Assembly: GCF_002163585.1 (NCBI RefSeq)
Contig: NZ_CP015579.1
Location: 1,612,001-1,676,000, forward strand
From: Tatumella citrea
GTDB lineage: Bacteria; Pseudomonadota; Gammaproteobacteria; Enterobacterales; Enterobacteriaceae
Direction of reading: 5' to 3'
Length of the DNA stretch: 64,000 nucleotides
The notes below the pieces were generated by a model. That model did not search any database. It was not told the DNA's origin and saw only the letters and a program-made list of their open reading frames with translations. Shown one piece after another: positions 10,101 through 18,980 of the stretch. Each line of letters opens with the position of its first letter. Position 1 is the first letter of the stretch. Both the position numbers and the translations under genes were made by a program.

Positions 10101-10580
10101 GCCATGCTCCATCACCTGGTCAACATGCCGGTAACCGGCCTGGTCCAGCTGTTCCCGCAGTAAATCCCGCGACATTTTCTGGCCGCTTTTCATGACCAGT
10201 GCATGGCCCTGCAGGAACTGATGCGGGCATACCCGTTGCATCAGGGTATTCACCGGCAGGATCAGAACGCCTCTGTCCATAGTGGGCAGATGATAGAGCG
10301 TGGATAAACGTGCGGAAATGATGTCCTGATGTGGTGAAAAGCTGTCATAGGGGAGAGTTTCCCAGTCAGGCAAATGGCTGACCGGCAGAGCGGTAAACTG
10401 GCGAATCTCATCCTGTAAATGCAAAGCTGCCTGCATATCACTGGTGATCAGAAGTAACGGACCGGGATGACGTTCTGCGATGTCTGCGCACTCTGCGGCA
10501 AGGGCTGCACCTGTCAGCTGGCCAAGTTGACGGTGGTCACCGGCTTTGACTGGCAGGGAGTAATTTGTCTTATCTGACAT
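7137..10580 (-). CDS. mfd: transcription-repair coupling factor Mfd
   Basis: A 1147-residue ATP-dependent translocase that removes RNA polymerase stalled at DNA damage and recruits UvrA. Domains in order: a UvrB-like N-terminal module (about 1-340), the RNA-polymerase-interacting domain, RecG-like helicase domains with Walker A GDVGFGKTE and the DEEH box in VDEEHRFGVRHKERIKAM, motif VI QLRGRVGRS, and a C-terminal TRCF domain. The sequence matches E. coli Mfd almost throughout. A TTG at 10601 would add seven residues, but the ATG at 10580 gives the conserved N-terminus (SLPVKAG), so I use it. Confidence 0.97.
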   Translation of the reverse strand: MSDKTNYSLPVKAGDHRQLGQLTGAALAAECADIAERHPGPLLLITSDMQAALHLQDEIRQFTALPVSHLPDWETLPYDSFSPHQDIISARLSTLYHLPTMDRGVLILPVNTLMQRVCPHQFLQGHALVMKSGQKMSRDLLREQLDQAGYRHVDQVMEHGEYAIRGALLDLFPMGSEQPFRIDFFDDEIDSLRLFDVDSQRTLDEVEAINLLPAHEFPTDKQSIELFRSQWREHFDVLRDAGHIYQQVSKGSLPVGIEYWQPLFFSGDLQPLFDYLPANTLLLSSSDLQAGSERFWQDTEQRYENRKVDPLRPLLPPDRLWLRPDALMSTLKQWPLVRLSAATLTDKAANTNLDYSPLPEISLQAQAKSPLEALRKFTESFSGAIIFSAESQGRRERLQEQLSKVKIRPKEINRLADADKPGHYLMIGPAETGFIDHARQRAVITETDLLGERVVRRRQDNRKTINPDVLIRNLAELHPGQPVVYLEHGVGRYAGLTTLETGGVTAEYLMLTYAGDASLYVPVSSLHMISRYAGGADENAPLHRLGSDSWSRARQKAAEKVRDVAAELLDIYAQRAAKSGYAFKHNREMYQKFCDSFPYETTTDQAQAINAVLSDMCQPLAMDRLVCGDVGFGKTEVAMRAAFLAVENHKQVAVLVPTTLLAQQHFDNFRDRFADWPIRIEMLSRFRTTKEQTQILQQASEGKIDILIGTHKLLMSDLQWHDLGLLIVDEEHRFGVRHKERIKAMRADVDILTLTATPIPRTLNMAMSGMRDLSIIATPPARRLAVKTFVREYDELVVREAILREILRGGQVYYLYNDVENINKAAERLSALVPEARVGIGHGQMRERELERVMNDFHHQRFNVLVCTTIIETGIDIPSANTIIIERADHFGLAQLHQLRGRVGRSHHQAYAWLLTPHPKAMTSDAAKRLEAIASLEDLGAGFALATHDLEIRGAGELLGEDQSGQMETLGFTLYMELLENAVEALKAGREPSLEDLTSQQTEVELRMPALLPEDFIPDVNTRLSFYKRIASAASDSEIQDLKIELIDRFGLLPDPARNLLDIALLRQQAVTIGIRKIEASDKGGYIEFSEKNHVDPGWLIGLLQSAPQHWKLEGPVKLRFTFDLAERKQRMEWVTQLLQQMQEHRL

Positions 10581-10878
10581 GGGGATAATTATTCTCTCCA
10601 AAATTTCCAGGCAGCTATAATTTCACATAAACACATATGATTCATCTGCCTTGATGCATTTTCCGTTGAATAAGCGACAAAACCGCAAATGCCAGGTTCA
10701 GAGCAGGGAGCCGCTGCTTAACTGTCGGAAAAATGAACGAACCCGGGCGCTTTTTAGCTTTATCTGCGGATAATCAGATAACTTTACCTTTCAAACCGGG
10801 GGACAGAGGTTTTCATAACCGGCTGGCTCCTTTATCATCCACATACTGAATTTCAGGCAACCGTCCGGGACGGATTTA

Positions 10879-12078
10879 ATGTACCAACCCGTAGCTCTGT
10901 TTATTGGTCTGCGTTATATGCGTGGACGTGCATCCGACCGCTTTGGTCGTTTTGTTTCCTGGCTATCCGCCATAGGTATCACTCTGGGAGTCCTGGCGCT
11001 GGTCACGGTACTGTCGGTGATGAACGGTTTTGAACGCCAGCTGGAAGGAAATATTCTGGGGCTGATGCCTCAGGCTTTGATCACCAGTGACAGCGGCAGT
11101 ATTAATCCACAACAAATCCCCGCGTCTGGTCTGGGACTGCAGGGGGTTTCACGTATAGCCCCTCTGACCACGGCTGATGTGGTACTGCAAAGTGCCAGCA
11201 GTGTAGCGGTCGGTGTTATGTTGGGCATTAATCCGGATGAACAGGACCCGCTGTTACCTTATCTGGTTAACGGTTCTGCCAGCCAGTTACAGCCAGGTAG
11301 TTATCACGTCATTCTTGGTGAGCAGCTGGCCAGCCAGTTGGGTATTCACACCGGCGATACTTTGCGTTTAATGGTTCCTTCCATCAGCCAGTTTACCCCG
11401 GTTGGCAGGGTGCCCAGTGAACGTATCTTTACTGTGGTCGGAACCTATGCTGCTGACAGTGAAGTTGACAGCTATCAGATTCTGGTCAACCAACAGGACG
11501 CTTCACGGGTAATGCATTATCCGCTGGGTAACATTACCGGCTGGAGGTTATGGCTCAACCATCCGCTGGATGTGGACAGCCTCAGCCAGCAGACACTGGC
11601 TCCAGGGCTGCAATGGAAAGACTGGCGGGAACGCAAAGGTGATCTGTTCCAGGCCGTCCGGATGGAAAAAAATATGATGGGACTGTTACTGAGCCTGATA
11701 GTGGCAGTCGCCGCCTTTAATATTGTGACCTCTCTTGGCCTGTTGATTATGGAAAAACAGGGTGAAGTCGCGATTCTGCAAACCCAGGGGTTAACCCGCG
11801 GGCAAATTATGAGCGTCTTTATGGTACAGGGCGCCAGTGCCGGGATCGCAGGAGCATTATTAGGTACTCTGGGCGGCGTGCTGCTGGCCAGCCAGCTTAA
11901 CCATCTGTTGCCGGTCCTGGGGCTGTTTCTGGATGGTGCCGCGCTGCCGGTCGATATCAATCCGACTCAGGTCGTTGCCATTGCGGTGACCGCAATGATT
12001 GTTGCATTACTGGCGACACTTTATCCTTCATGGCGCGCTGCCGCCGTACAACCCGCCGAGGCATTACGTTATGAATAA
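10879..12078 (+). CDS. lolC: lipoprotein-releasing ABC transporter permease LolC
   Basis: A 399-residue inner-membrane protein of the LolCDE complex that extracts lipoproteins from the inner membrane and hands them to LolA. One N-terminal membrane helix (about residues 25-50, with [18 protein letters not shown]), a large periplasmic domain, and three C-terminal helices of the FtsX type. Pairs with LolE in the complex; LolC carries the LolA-binding hook in its periplasmic domain. First gene of the lolCDE operon, with its stop overlapping the lolD start by eight bases. Divergent from mfd, with a 298-base shared upstream region. Confidence 0.95.
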   Translation: MYQPVALFIGLRYMRGRASDRFGRFVSWLSAIGITLGVLALVTVLSVMNGFERQLEGNILGLMPQALITSDSGSINPQQIPASGLGLQGVSRIAPLTTADVVLQSASSVAVGVMLGINPDEQDPLLPYLVNGSASQLQPGSYHVILGEQLASQLGIHTGDTLRLMVPSISQFTPVGRVPSERIFTVVGTYAADSEVDSYQILVNQQDASRVMHYPLGNITGWRLWLNHPLDVDSLSQQTLAPGLQWKDWRERKGDLFQAVRMEKNMMGLLLSLIVAVAAFNIVTSLGLLIMEKQGEVAILQTQGLTRGQIMSVFMVQGASAGIAGALLGTLGGVLLASQLNHLLPVLGLFLDGAALPVDINPTQVVAIAVTAMIVALLATLYPSWRAAAVQPAEALRYE

Positions 12079-12775
12079 CCCGTTACTTTTGCAATGTGAT
12101 CAGTTATGCAAACGCTATCAGGAAGGTAACCTGCAGACCGATGTATTGCGAAATGTCTCGTTTACCCTGCAACCAGGTGAAATGACGGCGATTGTTGGTA
12201 GTTCAGGTTCGGGTAAAAGTACCCTGTTGCACCTGTTGGGAGGGCTGGACTCGCCTACCTCCGGGGATGTGCTGTTTAAAGGGCAGTCACTGAATCAGAT
12301 GTCGTCGTCGGCCAAAGCTGAACTGCGTAACCGCGAACTGGGATTTATTTATCAGTTCCATCATCTGCTTCCTGATTTTACGGCACTGGAAAATGTGGCC
12401 ATGCCGCTGTTAATTGGCAAAAAGAACAGCAGTGAAGCTCTGCAACGTGCCACTGAAATGTTGGCAGCGGTAGGGCTGGAAAAGCGTGCCAGCCATCGTC
12501 CTTCTGAATTATCCGGTGGAGAGCGCCAACGGGTAGCGATTGCCCGCGCGCTGGTCAACCGGCCAAGTCTGGTAATGGCTGATGAACCTACCGGCAACCT
12601 GGATGCCCGTAATGCAGATGCTATTTTCCAGTTGCTGGGTGAACTGAACCAGATGCAGGGTACGGCATTCCTGGTGGTGACTCATGATCTGGCACTGGCC
12701 AGACGCCTGAATCGCCAGATGGAAATGCGTGACGGGCAGTTAACGGCGGAAGTTACCCTGACAGGAGCGATGTAA
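12071..12775 (+). CDS. lolD: lipoprotein-releasing ABC transporter ATPase LolD
   Basis: A 234-residue ABC ATPase powering LolCDE. Walker [10 protein letters not shown], signature LSGGERQR, Walker [12 protein letters not shown] and the switch His in VVTHD are all present. The frame is open from 11999, but the ATG at 12071 overlaps the lolC stop and gives the expected N-terminus ([15 protein letters not shown]). Its TAA overlaps the lolE ATG, so the three genes are translated as a coupled unit. Confidence 0.96.
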   Translation: MNNPLLLQCDQLCKRYQEGNLQTDVLRNVSFTLQPGEMTAIVGSSGSGKSTLLHLLGGLDSPTSGDVLFKGQSLNQMSSSAKAELRNRELGFIYQFHHLLPDFTALENVAMPLLIGKKNSSEALQRATEMLAAVGLEKRASHRPSELSGGERQRVAIARALVNRPSLVMADEPTGNLDARNADAIFQLLGELNQMQGTAFLVVTHDLALARRLNRQMEMRDGQLTAEVTLTGAM

Positions 12776-14019
12776 TGATTCGTCCGTTATCCCTGCAGCT
12801 GGCATTACGCTTCAGCCGCGGGCGTCGTCGTGGCGGCATGGTTTCGCTGATATCGGTGATTTCGACGGTCGGTATTGCCCTTGGAGTGGCGGTCCTGATT
12901 ATCGGGCTAAGTGCAATGAACGGCTTCGAGCGTCAGCTGAATGAACGTATTCTGAGTGTTGTACCTCACGGCGAGATAGAGCCGGTGCATCAGCCATTCA
13001 GCCAGTGGCAACAGCTGATTGCCCCGATTGAACAGGTCCCTGGCATTGCAGCGGCTGCGCCTTATATTAACTTCACCGGGCTGGTGGAGAGTGCCAGTAA
13101 ATTGCAGGCTCTGACGGTGCGTGGTGTCGATCCACAACAGGAACCGCGACTCAGTGCCTTACCTAAGTTTGTACAGGGTAATGCGTGGGCAGGGTTCAGT
13201 GCCGGTAAACAGCAAATCATTCTGGGGGGAGGGATTGCTAATAGTCTGTCGGTGAAAGCCGGTGACTGGATCACCATTATGATCCCCAATAGTGACGGTC
13301 AGAACCATCTGCTGCAGCCCAAACGTATCCGTTTGCAGGTGGAAGGTATTCTGCAACTGAGTGGCATGCTGGATCACAGCCTGGCACTGGTGCCGCTGGC
13401 CGATGCTCAGCAGTATCTGGATATGGGCGACAGCGTGACCGGGATTGCGTTGAAAATGAACGATCCGTTCCAGGCGGTGAAAGTTGTCAGGGCTGCCGGG
13501 GAAGTGACCCATAGTTACGTGTATATCCGTAACTGGATCAGTACTTATGGTTACATGTACCACGATATCCAGATGATCCGCGCAATCATGTATCTGGCAA
13601 TGATTCTGGTGATTGGTGTTGCCTGCTTTAATATTGTTTCAACGCTGGTAATGGCCGTGAAAGATAAGAGCAGTGATATCGCGGTACTGCGTACCCTGGG
13701 TGCCGGAGATAAGCTAATCCGCACTGTGTTTGTCTGGTACGGATTATTAGCGGGGATGGCTGGTAGTATTCTCGGCGTGGTGGCCGGAGTGCTGGGTGCC
13801 CTGAATCTGACTGCGATTATCCGTGGACTCGAAAAACTGACTGGCCATCATTTCCTGTCAGGCGATATCTATTTTATCGATTTCCTGCCTTCGGAACTTC
13901 ACTGGCTGGATGTCTGGTCTGTACTGGTCACCGCGATTGTGCTCACTCTGCTGGCCAGCTGGTATCCGTCACGTCGTGCCAGCCGTATCGACCCGGCCCG
14001 GGTGTTGAGCGGTCAGTAA
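12775..14019 (+). CDS. lolE: lipoprotein-releasing ABC transporter permease LolE
   Basis: A 414-residue partner of LolC with the same layout: an N-terminal helix ([27 protein letters not shown]), a periplasmic domain, and three C-terminal membrane helices ending [19 protein letters not shown]. LolE is thought to contact the outgoing lipoprotein. The ATG overlaps the lolD stop (TAATG). In E. coli nagK follows; here the next gene is an unrelated, convergent ssuB-like gene. Confidence 0.95.
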   Translation: MIRPLSLQLALRFSRGRRRGGMVSLISVISTVGIALGVAVLIIGLSAMNGFERQLNERILSVVPHGEIEPVHQPFSQWQQLIAPIEQVPGIAAAAPYINFTGLVESASKLQALTVRGVDPQQEPRLSALPKFVQGNAWAGFSAGKQQIILGGGIANSLSVKAGDWITIMIPNSDGQNHLLQPKRIRLQVEGILQLSGMLDHSLALVPLADAQQYLDMGDSVTGIALKMNDPFQAVKVVRAAGEVTHSYVYIRNWISTYGYMYHDIQMIRAIMYLAMILVIGVACFNIVSTLVMAVKDKSSDIAVLRTLGAGDKLIRTVFVWYGLLAGMAGSILGVVAGVLGALNLTAIIRGLEKLTGHHFLSGDIYFIDFLPSELHWLDVWSVLVTAIVLTLLASWYPSRRASRIDPARVLSGQ

Positions 14020-14068
14020 CCAGCAGTGGCCAGCGTTGGCTGGCCACTGGGTAGTCTCAGTACAGAGA

Positions 14069-14800
14069 TTACAGCTCCGTCGGTTCACTGACTCCCAGTG
14101 CTTTCAGAAGTTGCTGCCGGTAAATCTCATGTTGTTCCGGCTGACGGGCAGACTGCTGTCCGATAGTCAGTTCCAGAGATATACCTCCCTGGTCCAGCAC
14201 AATCACCCGCTGTGCCAGAGCAATCGCTTCATCCACATCATGAGTGACCAACAGAACCGTCAGCTGGTATTGGTGGCAAAGGCGACGTAACAGCTCCTGC
14301 ATATTTAATCGTGTCAGTGCATCCAGCGCACCGAAAGGTTCATCTGCCAGTAACAAAGCCGGTTTGCGGACCAGGCAGCGGGCCAGCGCTGCCCGTTGCT
14401 GCTCGCCTCCGGAGAGGTCTGACGGCCAGTTTGTCTCTCTGCCTGCCAGCCCGACTCCGGCCAACACCTGAAGCCCTTCACGACGAAAACTTTTGCTGTT
14501 GTCGCCCAGCACGATATTGTCCAGGACACGCAACCAGGGCAGCAGCCGGGAATCCTGAAAAGCCACAGAAAAATTCTCAGGCACCTGCAATTCACCACTG
14601 CCGGTCGCCCGTGAATCGAGTCCTGCCAGGGCTTTCAGCAGTGTACTTTTTCCTGAACCGCTACGTCCCAGCAGCGCAACAAATTCGCCCTGTTGCAGTT
14701 CCAGTTGAATATTACTTAGTACCGTACGACCTGCATATTGTCGGGAAAGCCCCTGAACCGACACCAGCGGTGGGGCTAACTGCCCAGAGATTTGCGCCAT
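14069..14800 (-). CDS. ssuB: SsuB-type sulfonate ABC transporter ATPase
   Basis: A 243-residue ATPase of the nitrate/sulfonate/taurine import family. Walker A GRSGSGKST, Q-loop AFQDSRLLPWL, signature LSGGEQQR, Walker B LLLADEPFGALDALTR and switch VTHDVDEAI are intact. The DSRLLPWLRVLDN segment is typical of SsuB/TauB-like proteins. The start overlaps the end of the permease gene upstream by 25 bases, so the two are coupled. The symbol is by similarity and locus; the substrate cannot be fixed from the sequence and may be an alkanesulfonate or a sulfone-derived sulfur compound. Confidence 0.82.
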   Translation of the reverse strand: MAQISGQLAPPLVSVQGLSRQYAGRTVLSNIQLELQQGEFVALLGRSGSGKSTLLKALAGLDSRATGSGELQVPENFSVAFQDSRLLPWLRVLDNIVLGDNSKSFRREGLQVLAGVGLAGRETNWPSDLSGGEQQRAALARCLVRKPALLLADEPFGALDALTRLNMQELLRRLCHQYQLTVLLVTHDVDEAIALAQRVIVLDQGGISLELTIGQQSARQPEQHEIYRQQLLKALGVSEPTEL

Positions 14801-15588
14801 GACAATACCCTCCTTTCCGCCATTCTGACCAGTCCGTCAGAAAACAGACCAAACAATGCGTACAACACCAGCCCGACCATAATAATGTCGGTCTGCCCGT
14901 AGGCTCTCGCCCTGGTCATCAGGTAGCCGATGCCGGAAGTCGCATTAATCTGTTCCACCACCACCAGTGAAGTCCAGGAGTGGGCGACAGCCAGCCGCAG
15001 GCCGGTAAAGAAACCGGGCATGGCTCCGGGCAGAATAATACGGCGAATAAATGTCAGCCGGCTGATTTTCAGCGTCTCTGCCAGTTCGACATAACGCTCA
15101 TCGACACCCCGTACTGCAGCGTGAGTGTTGATATAAACCGGAATAATCACACTGAACATGATAATAGTAATTTTGGTGGCTTCACCGATACCGAGCCAGA
15201 CGATAAACAACGGGATCATCGCCAGGGTAGGGATCGAACGCTTAATCTGCATCGGCCCGTCAATGAGTGATTCGCCCCAACGGCTAAGCCCGGAAATCAG
15301 CGCCAGTACCAGGCCTGTCAGAGTTCCTGCTACCAGAGCAGTCAGAGAACGCCATGCAGAAACCTCTATTCCCGGGATGAGGCGCCCGTCGTTCACCAGC
15401 CGGACAAAGGTCGCCAGAACCTGCCCTGGCGACGGCAGCGTCATGCTGTCGGTCCAGCCAGCGAGAGCCGATGCCTGCCAGAGGATCAGCAGCAGCAGGG
15501 GGCCGAGCGTGCGCCACGGCAGAGTCGTCCGTGGCGGAGTCAGACGGCCGGGGTGATTCTCCCGGCGCCAGAGATAACTATTTTTCAT
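14776..15588 (-). CDS. ssuC: SsuC-type sulfonate ABC transporter permease
   Basis: A 270-residue inner-membrane permease with about six hydrophobic segments and the BPD transport motif containing the EAA loop (VELAETLKISRLTFIRRIILPGAMPGFFTGLR, residues about 165-197). The N-terminal stretch (WRTLGPLLLLILWQASALAGW) and the closing signature GYLMTRARAYGQTDIIMVG are typical of SsuC/TauC. It overlaps the downstream ATPase by 25 bases and the upstream binding-protein gene by 11, so the three form one operon on the minus strand. Confidence 0.82.
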   Translation of the reverse strand: MKNSYLWRRENHPGRLTPPRTTLPWRTLGPLLLLILWQASALAGWTDSMTLPSPGQVLATFVRLVNDGRLIPGIEVSAWRSLTALVAGTLTGLVLALISGLSRWGESLIDGPMQIKRSIPTLAMIPLFIVWLGIGEATKITIIMFSVIIPVYINTHAAVRGVDERYVELAETLKISRLTFIRRIILPGAMPGFFTGLRLAVAHSWTSLVVVEQINATSGIGYLMTRARAYGQTDIIMVGLVLYALFGLFSDGLVRMAERRVLSWRKSLGS

Positions 15589-16594
15589 CCGCAGCCTGCT
15601 GTATTACCTGATCAAATCGCACATCAAACTCTTTCGCTGCATCCACTTTCTGACGGATGCTGCCGGACTTCAGCAGTAAGTCAGCGGTATGTTGTTGAGT
15701 TGCAAACAGCGCCTGGTCAATTCGCGGGAAGTGGGTCGGGCCGGAGACTTCATTGATAAGTTTACCTTCCGCCGGAGTCAGTCCCTGATTTTTCACATAG
15801 TAATCATTGACCCAGGCCTGTGGATGCTGGTTAGCCCACTGCCAGCCTTTCACCCAGTGGCTGACAAATTCACGCAGTGCGGCGGCCTTCGCCGGGTCTT
15901 CCACGGCACTTTGCCGCGCATACAGATAACGCAGGCCGGTTGATCCTCCGGCAGTCACTTCTGTCCCAAGCACTGTACCGCCTTTCGCTTTATAGGCATT
16001 CAGATACTGTGTCAGATTCGGTTCTTTTAATGCGGCGGCATCCACTTCTCCGGAGCGCACAGCATCGGTAAAATTCCCGGTCTGCAGGGTCACCAGTTTG
16101 ACATCATCTGGTTGCAATCCTGCTTTTTCCAGCACCCGGTACAGGTAGGCTTCCCTGCCAGTCCCCGGAGCATTGGCTATTTTTTTGCCTCGCAGATCAG
16201 TCAGGGTGCGGATATGAGCCTCAGGAGAAATGGCCAGTTGATACTCTCTGTCACTGTTTTGTTGTACCCCGACAATCAGTATCGGGCTGCCATTAGCCTG
16301 AGCCTGAATGGGGGGAGCATCACCGACCACTGCCACATCTACCGCACCAGCCCTGAAAGCTTCAAGGATCTCAGGACCGTCGCTGAAATTACCGAAATGT
16401 ACTTTCGATTTCAGTCCGTTGTCCTGGCCGGAGGATTTAAACAGTGTTTGCAGTACTTCATCCTGATCCGCCACATTAAGCCGGGTTCCGGCCGGAACGC
16501 TGTCCGGTAATGGTGCGTTAAGAGCCAGGGTGGCAGCACTGGCCCCCTGGACGGCCAGTAACAGAGTTGCTGCCAGTAAAGTCATTTTTTTCAT
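15578..16594 (-). CDS. sulfonate-type ABC transporter substrate-binding protein
   Basis: A 338-residue periplasmic binding protein of the SsuA/NMT1-like class, with a cleavable signal peptide (MKKMTLLAATLLLAVQGASA). Visible family segments: AFRAGAVDVAVVGDAPPIQAQANG (residues about 80-103), DLRGKKIANAPGTGREAYLYRVLEKAG, and AVRSGEVDAAALKEPNLTQYL. It precedes ssuC and overlaps it by 11 bases, so it is the likely dedicated receptor of the importer. A second, different binding protein (SsuA-like) lies upstream. The substrate is unknown; proximity to an SfnG gene hints at sulfur compounds. Confidence 0.8.
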   Translation of the reverse strand: MKKMTLLAATLLLAVQGASAATLALNAPLPDSVPAGTRLNVADQDEVLQTLFKSSGQDNGLKSKVHFGNFSDGPEILEAFRAGAVDVAVVGDAPPIQAQANGSPILIVGVQQNSDREYQLAISPEAHIRTLTDLRGKKIANAPGTGREAYLYRVLEKAGLQPDDVKLVTLQTGNFTDAVRSGEVDAAALKEPNLTQYLNAYKAKGGTVLGTEVTAGGSTGLRYLYARQSAVEDPAKAAALREFVSHWVKGWQWANQHPQAWVNDYYVKNQGLTPAEGKLINEVSGPTHFPRIDQALFATQQHTADLLLKSGSIRQKVDAAKEFDVRFDQVIQQAADEK

Positions 16595-16780
16595 AGTGAT
16601 TCCCGGTTGAGGTAATAAATGTCCTGGTTGTATCTAAATGTAAAACTGAATGCATAGTTCATCATTAAGGTAACTAACCGTGGCGATGGGATGAAGCATC
16701 GATTTCAGATAAGCTTTTTTGCAGTACGGGATTGGAGGGAGGGTATTGTGTAGTAAGACAGGGAAAGCAGGCAAAATATA

Positions 16781-16809
16781 CCGCCGGAGGAGAGTCATCC
16801 TGCCGGCGG
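16781..16809 (-). terminator. stem-loop after the ssuA-like gene
   Basis: CCGCCGG-AGGA and TCCT-GCCGGCGG form a stem with one bulge around a six-base loop. On the minus strand it comes just after the ssuA-like gene and is followed by TATATTTT, so it may be an intrinsic terminator or attenuator between the two binding-protein genes. Confidence 0.55.
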
Positions 16810-16819
16810 AAGACATCAG

Positions 16820-17773
16820 TTATTGTTTATCGGCTGACCAGAGGGCAGAACGCACATTCACGCTCACCGGTATGACTCCGGCACGTTTAAGTGTATCCGC
16901 GAGGGTCTGCTGTTCAGCAAAAACTGCCGGGGTCATACGGCTGGCACCAAAAGGGATGCGTTTTAGCGCTTTTACCCAGATAGATTGTGATAACCCGGTG
17001 GAACCGGCTAACACCGCAGCTGCCTGATCCTGATGGTTATTGGCCCAGTCGCTGGTGGATTGCAATTCAGTGATCAGCTGTTTAGCGGTCTGCGGATAAC
17101 TGTCGGCAAATTTTCTTCCCGCGAGGAAAAATGTGTAATGGGGTACCAGCCCGCTGGCATTACTGATTTCCCGGGCTCCGGTACTGGTTTCCACTTCTGC
17201 AAGGAACGGATCCCAGATAACCCAGGCATCGACAGAACCGCGTTGAAAGGCCGCTCTGGCATCGCCGGGCACCAGATAGACCGGAGTAATATCTTTATAG
17301 GTCAGACCGGCTTTTTCCAGCGCAGCAATCAGCAGATAGTTAACATCTGAGCCCTTATTAAGCGCTACCCGTTTCCCTTTCAAATCCGCGACAGTTTTAA
17401 TCGGGGAATTCGCGGGTACCACGATAGCCTCGGATTCCGGGTTAGCAGGGGAGTGCGCCAGATAAACCAGGTCGGCCCTGGCTGCCTGAGCAATCACCGG
17501 CGGAGCATCACCGGTAGCTGCCAGATCAATGCTTCCGACATTTAATCCTTCGAGCATTTGTGGACCTGCGGTGAATTCGACCCAGTGAACATTAATTCCC
17601 TGCCGGGCAAAATCTTTATCGAGTGTTCCCCTGTATTTCAGCAGAGCAAAAATATTGGCTTTCTGGTAACCAATATTGACAATTTTAGGCAGATTCTCCG
17701 CCCGGGCAACGGCAGGCAGTAGCATGGCCGCGAACAGAGTGGCCGATAACAGGCCGGATAGTGTGTTTTTCAT
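16820..17773 (-). CDS. ssuA: SsuA-type sulfonate-binding protein
   Basis: A 317-residue periplasmic protein for aliphatic sulfonate uptake. Signal peptide MKNTLSGLLSATLFAAMLLPAVARA, then VNIGYQKANIFALLKYRGTLDKDF, WVEFTAGPQMLEGLNVGSIDLAATGDAPPV and AFQRGSVDAWVIWDPFLAEVE, all characteristic of SsuA. The frame is open 19 codons further upstream, but the ATG at 17773 gives the signal peptide directly. It stands 225 bases before the operon with its own hairpin, so it may be transcribed separately or with read-through. SsuD and SsuE, usual partners in E. coli, are not in the window. Confidence 0.82.
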   Translation of the reverse strand: MKNTLSGLLSATLFAAMLLPAVARAENLPKIVNIGYQKANIFALLKYRGTLDKDFARQGINVHWVEFTAGPQMLEGLNVGSIDLAATGDAPPVIAQAARADLVYLAHSPANPESEAIVVPANSPIKTVADLKGKRVALNKGSDVNYLLIAALEKAGLTYKDITPVYLVPGDARAAFQRGSVDAWVIWDPFLAEVETSTGAREISNASGLVPHYTFFLAGRKFADSYPQTAKQLITELQSTSDWANNHQDQAAAVLAGSTGLSQSIWVKALKRIPFGASRMTPAVFAEQQTLADTLKRAGVIPVSVNVRSALWSADKQ

Positions 17774-18091
17774 TGTATATTTTCCTGAGTTAATAAGGCA
17801 GCCAGACGAATCACAGGAAAAACATAACAAATCGGAAGGGACAGACTTAATACAATTAAATCATTAACTAATGTGAAAAGCGGCAACTGGTACTGCCAGT
17901 ATTTCGCCTCTGTTGCCGGATACGGACAGAGTGCAGCCAGGAGCGTTGATTCTGCGTAATATACCAGGCTGATTATTTTCAGCTGCTGGTGTATCAGCTC
18001 TCTGTGGTATTTAAAGAGGACTTAATGGCGGTGAGTGAAAAGCCGTTCTGCTAAACAGTTTAACAGCCACCGTTTCCTTTACTGTGAGTGA
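17774..18091. other. 318-base intergenic region, ssuA upstream
   Basis: No convincing open frame. It should contain the ssuA promoter. An imperfect dyad at about 17960-17996 (ATACCAG..CTGA with TCAG..CTGGTGTAT) could be the 3' hairpin of the minus-strand DUF1272 gene. I cannot place CysB or Cbl sites with confidence. Confidence 0.4.
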
Positions 18092-18319
18092 TTAGTTTGA
18101 ATGGACACGCTGGGTGGAGGCCGGATGTCTTGCCAGCGCCGCTACCGGGCGTATTGGTCTGCGAACAAGTTCACCCTGACAGTTTGGGCAACATCCGTTG
18201 AGTCTGGTACTGACGCAATCGCTGCAGAAAGTACATTCAAAGGAACATATAAAAGCCTTTGTTGAATCAGCAGGTAAATCGCTGTCGCAACATTCACAGT
18301 TTGGACGAAGTTCTAACAA
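18092..18319 (-). CDS. DUF1272 domain-containing small zinc-type protein
   Basis: A 75-residue protein of the DUF1272 family. It is dominated by cysteine pairs: CECCDSDLP near the start, CSFECTFCSDC in the middle and CCPNC further on, a layout that should bind one or two zinc ions. The end (RRPIRPVAALARHPASTQRV) is the conserved tail of this family. Its function is unknown. It lies between the sulfonate importer and the sulfone monooxygenase; a role there is only a guess. The ATG at 18319 has a GGAG-type site (GAAGGAGAG) about eight bases upstream on the minus strand. Confidence 0.82.
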   Translation of the reverse strand: MLELRPNCECCDSDLPADSTKAFICSFECTFCSDCVSTRLNGCCPNCQGELVRRPIRPVAALARHPASTQRVHSN

Positions 18320-18575
18320 TTATCTCTCCTTCACAGGGTGATATAGTCAATATCAGTGAGTGGTCAGTGGCATAACAGATGCCCGGTTTTAGCTGTACGG
18401 AAATAGCATCTGACTCAGAGCACTGTTTATCAGCCTTCTTTATGAACTTACATAAATAGCACTGGATTTTGTATAACCATTGAAGTTAATACCAGACAAT
18501 ATAAATAACTACACTGACCAGATAAATGTTTTTCCTGACGCCGGATTGATAAAAATCAGGGTCGTGTAACCTCCG

Positions 18576-18731
18576 CTATTCATTGTCATCTTCGCAGTTC
18601 GACTGCTCTGTCGTGACGATCAGTAAATCCATCAGTAATACGGGATTGTCTCTGACCTGCTGTAAATGAAGCAGCCCTTCGGCACTGGTTGCTGCATATG
18701 CAACAGTAACTTTGCCCGGTTTTTTAACCAT
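18576..18731 (-). CDS. possible 51-residue ORF
   Basis: A short frame on the minus strand begins MVKKPGKVTVAYAATSAEGL and ends TTEQSNCEDDNE, with a basic start, a hydrophobic middle (NPVLLMDLLIVT) and an acidic tail. The ribosome site is weak, so it may be chance. It lies in the 660-base stretch 18320-18980 between DUF1272 and sfnG, which otherwise holds no gene I can recognise. Confidence 0.25.
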   Translation of the reverse strand: MVKKPGKVTVAYAATSAEGLLHLQQVRDNPVLLMDLLIVTTEQSNCEDDNE

Positions 18732-18769
18732 GATTATGATTTATATGTATTTTTACTATCTTCTCAGAC

Positions 18770-18785
18770 TGGCATAGTTTGTGCT
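18770..18785 (+). promoter_or_regulatory. candidate sigma-54 promoter upstream of sfnG
   Basis: TGGCATAGTTTGTGCT has the GG-N10-GC spacing required by sigma-54 and keeps TGGCA and TGC of the consensus. It is 195 bases before the sfnG start. In Pseudomonas, sfn genes depend on sigma-54 and the activator SfnR; no SfnR-like gene is in this window, so the assignment is tentative. Confidence 0.3.
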
Positions 18786-18980
18786 CATGGTTATAACCAA
18801 GTTGTTGTCTTTCCTTTTCTTTTTACTGGATAAGGGTATAAGAAAAATTGCTATGGCGGTAATGAGCAGACAGTGCAGTAACAAGGCGTCAGGTCGTCGT
18901 TATTGCTGCAGCCCGCCAGACACAGAGAGCTGACAACCTCCGGTATTGCCTGTACCGGGGATTAAACCAGGGAGATCTGT

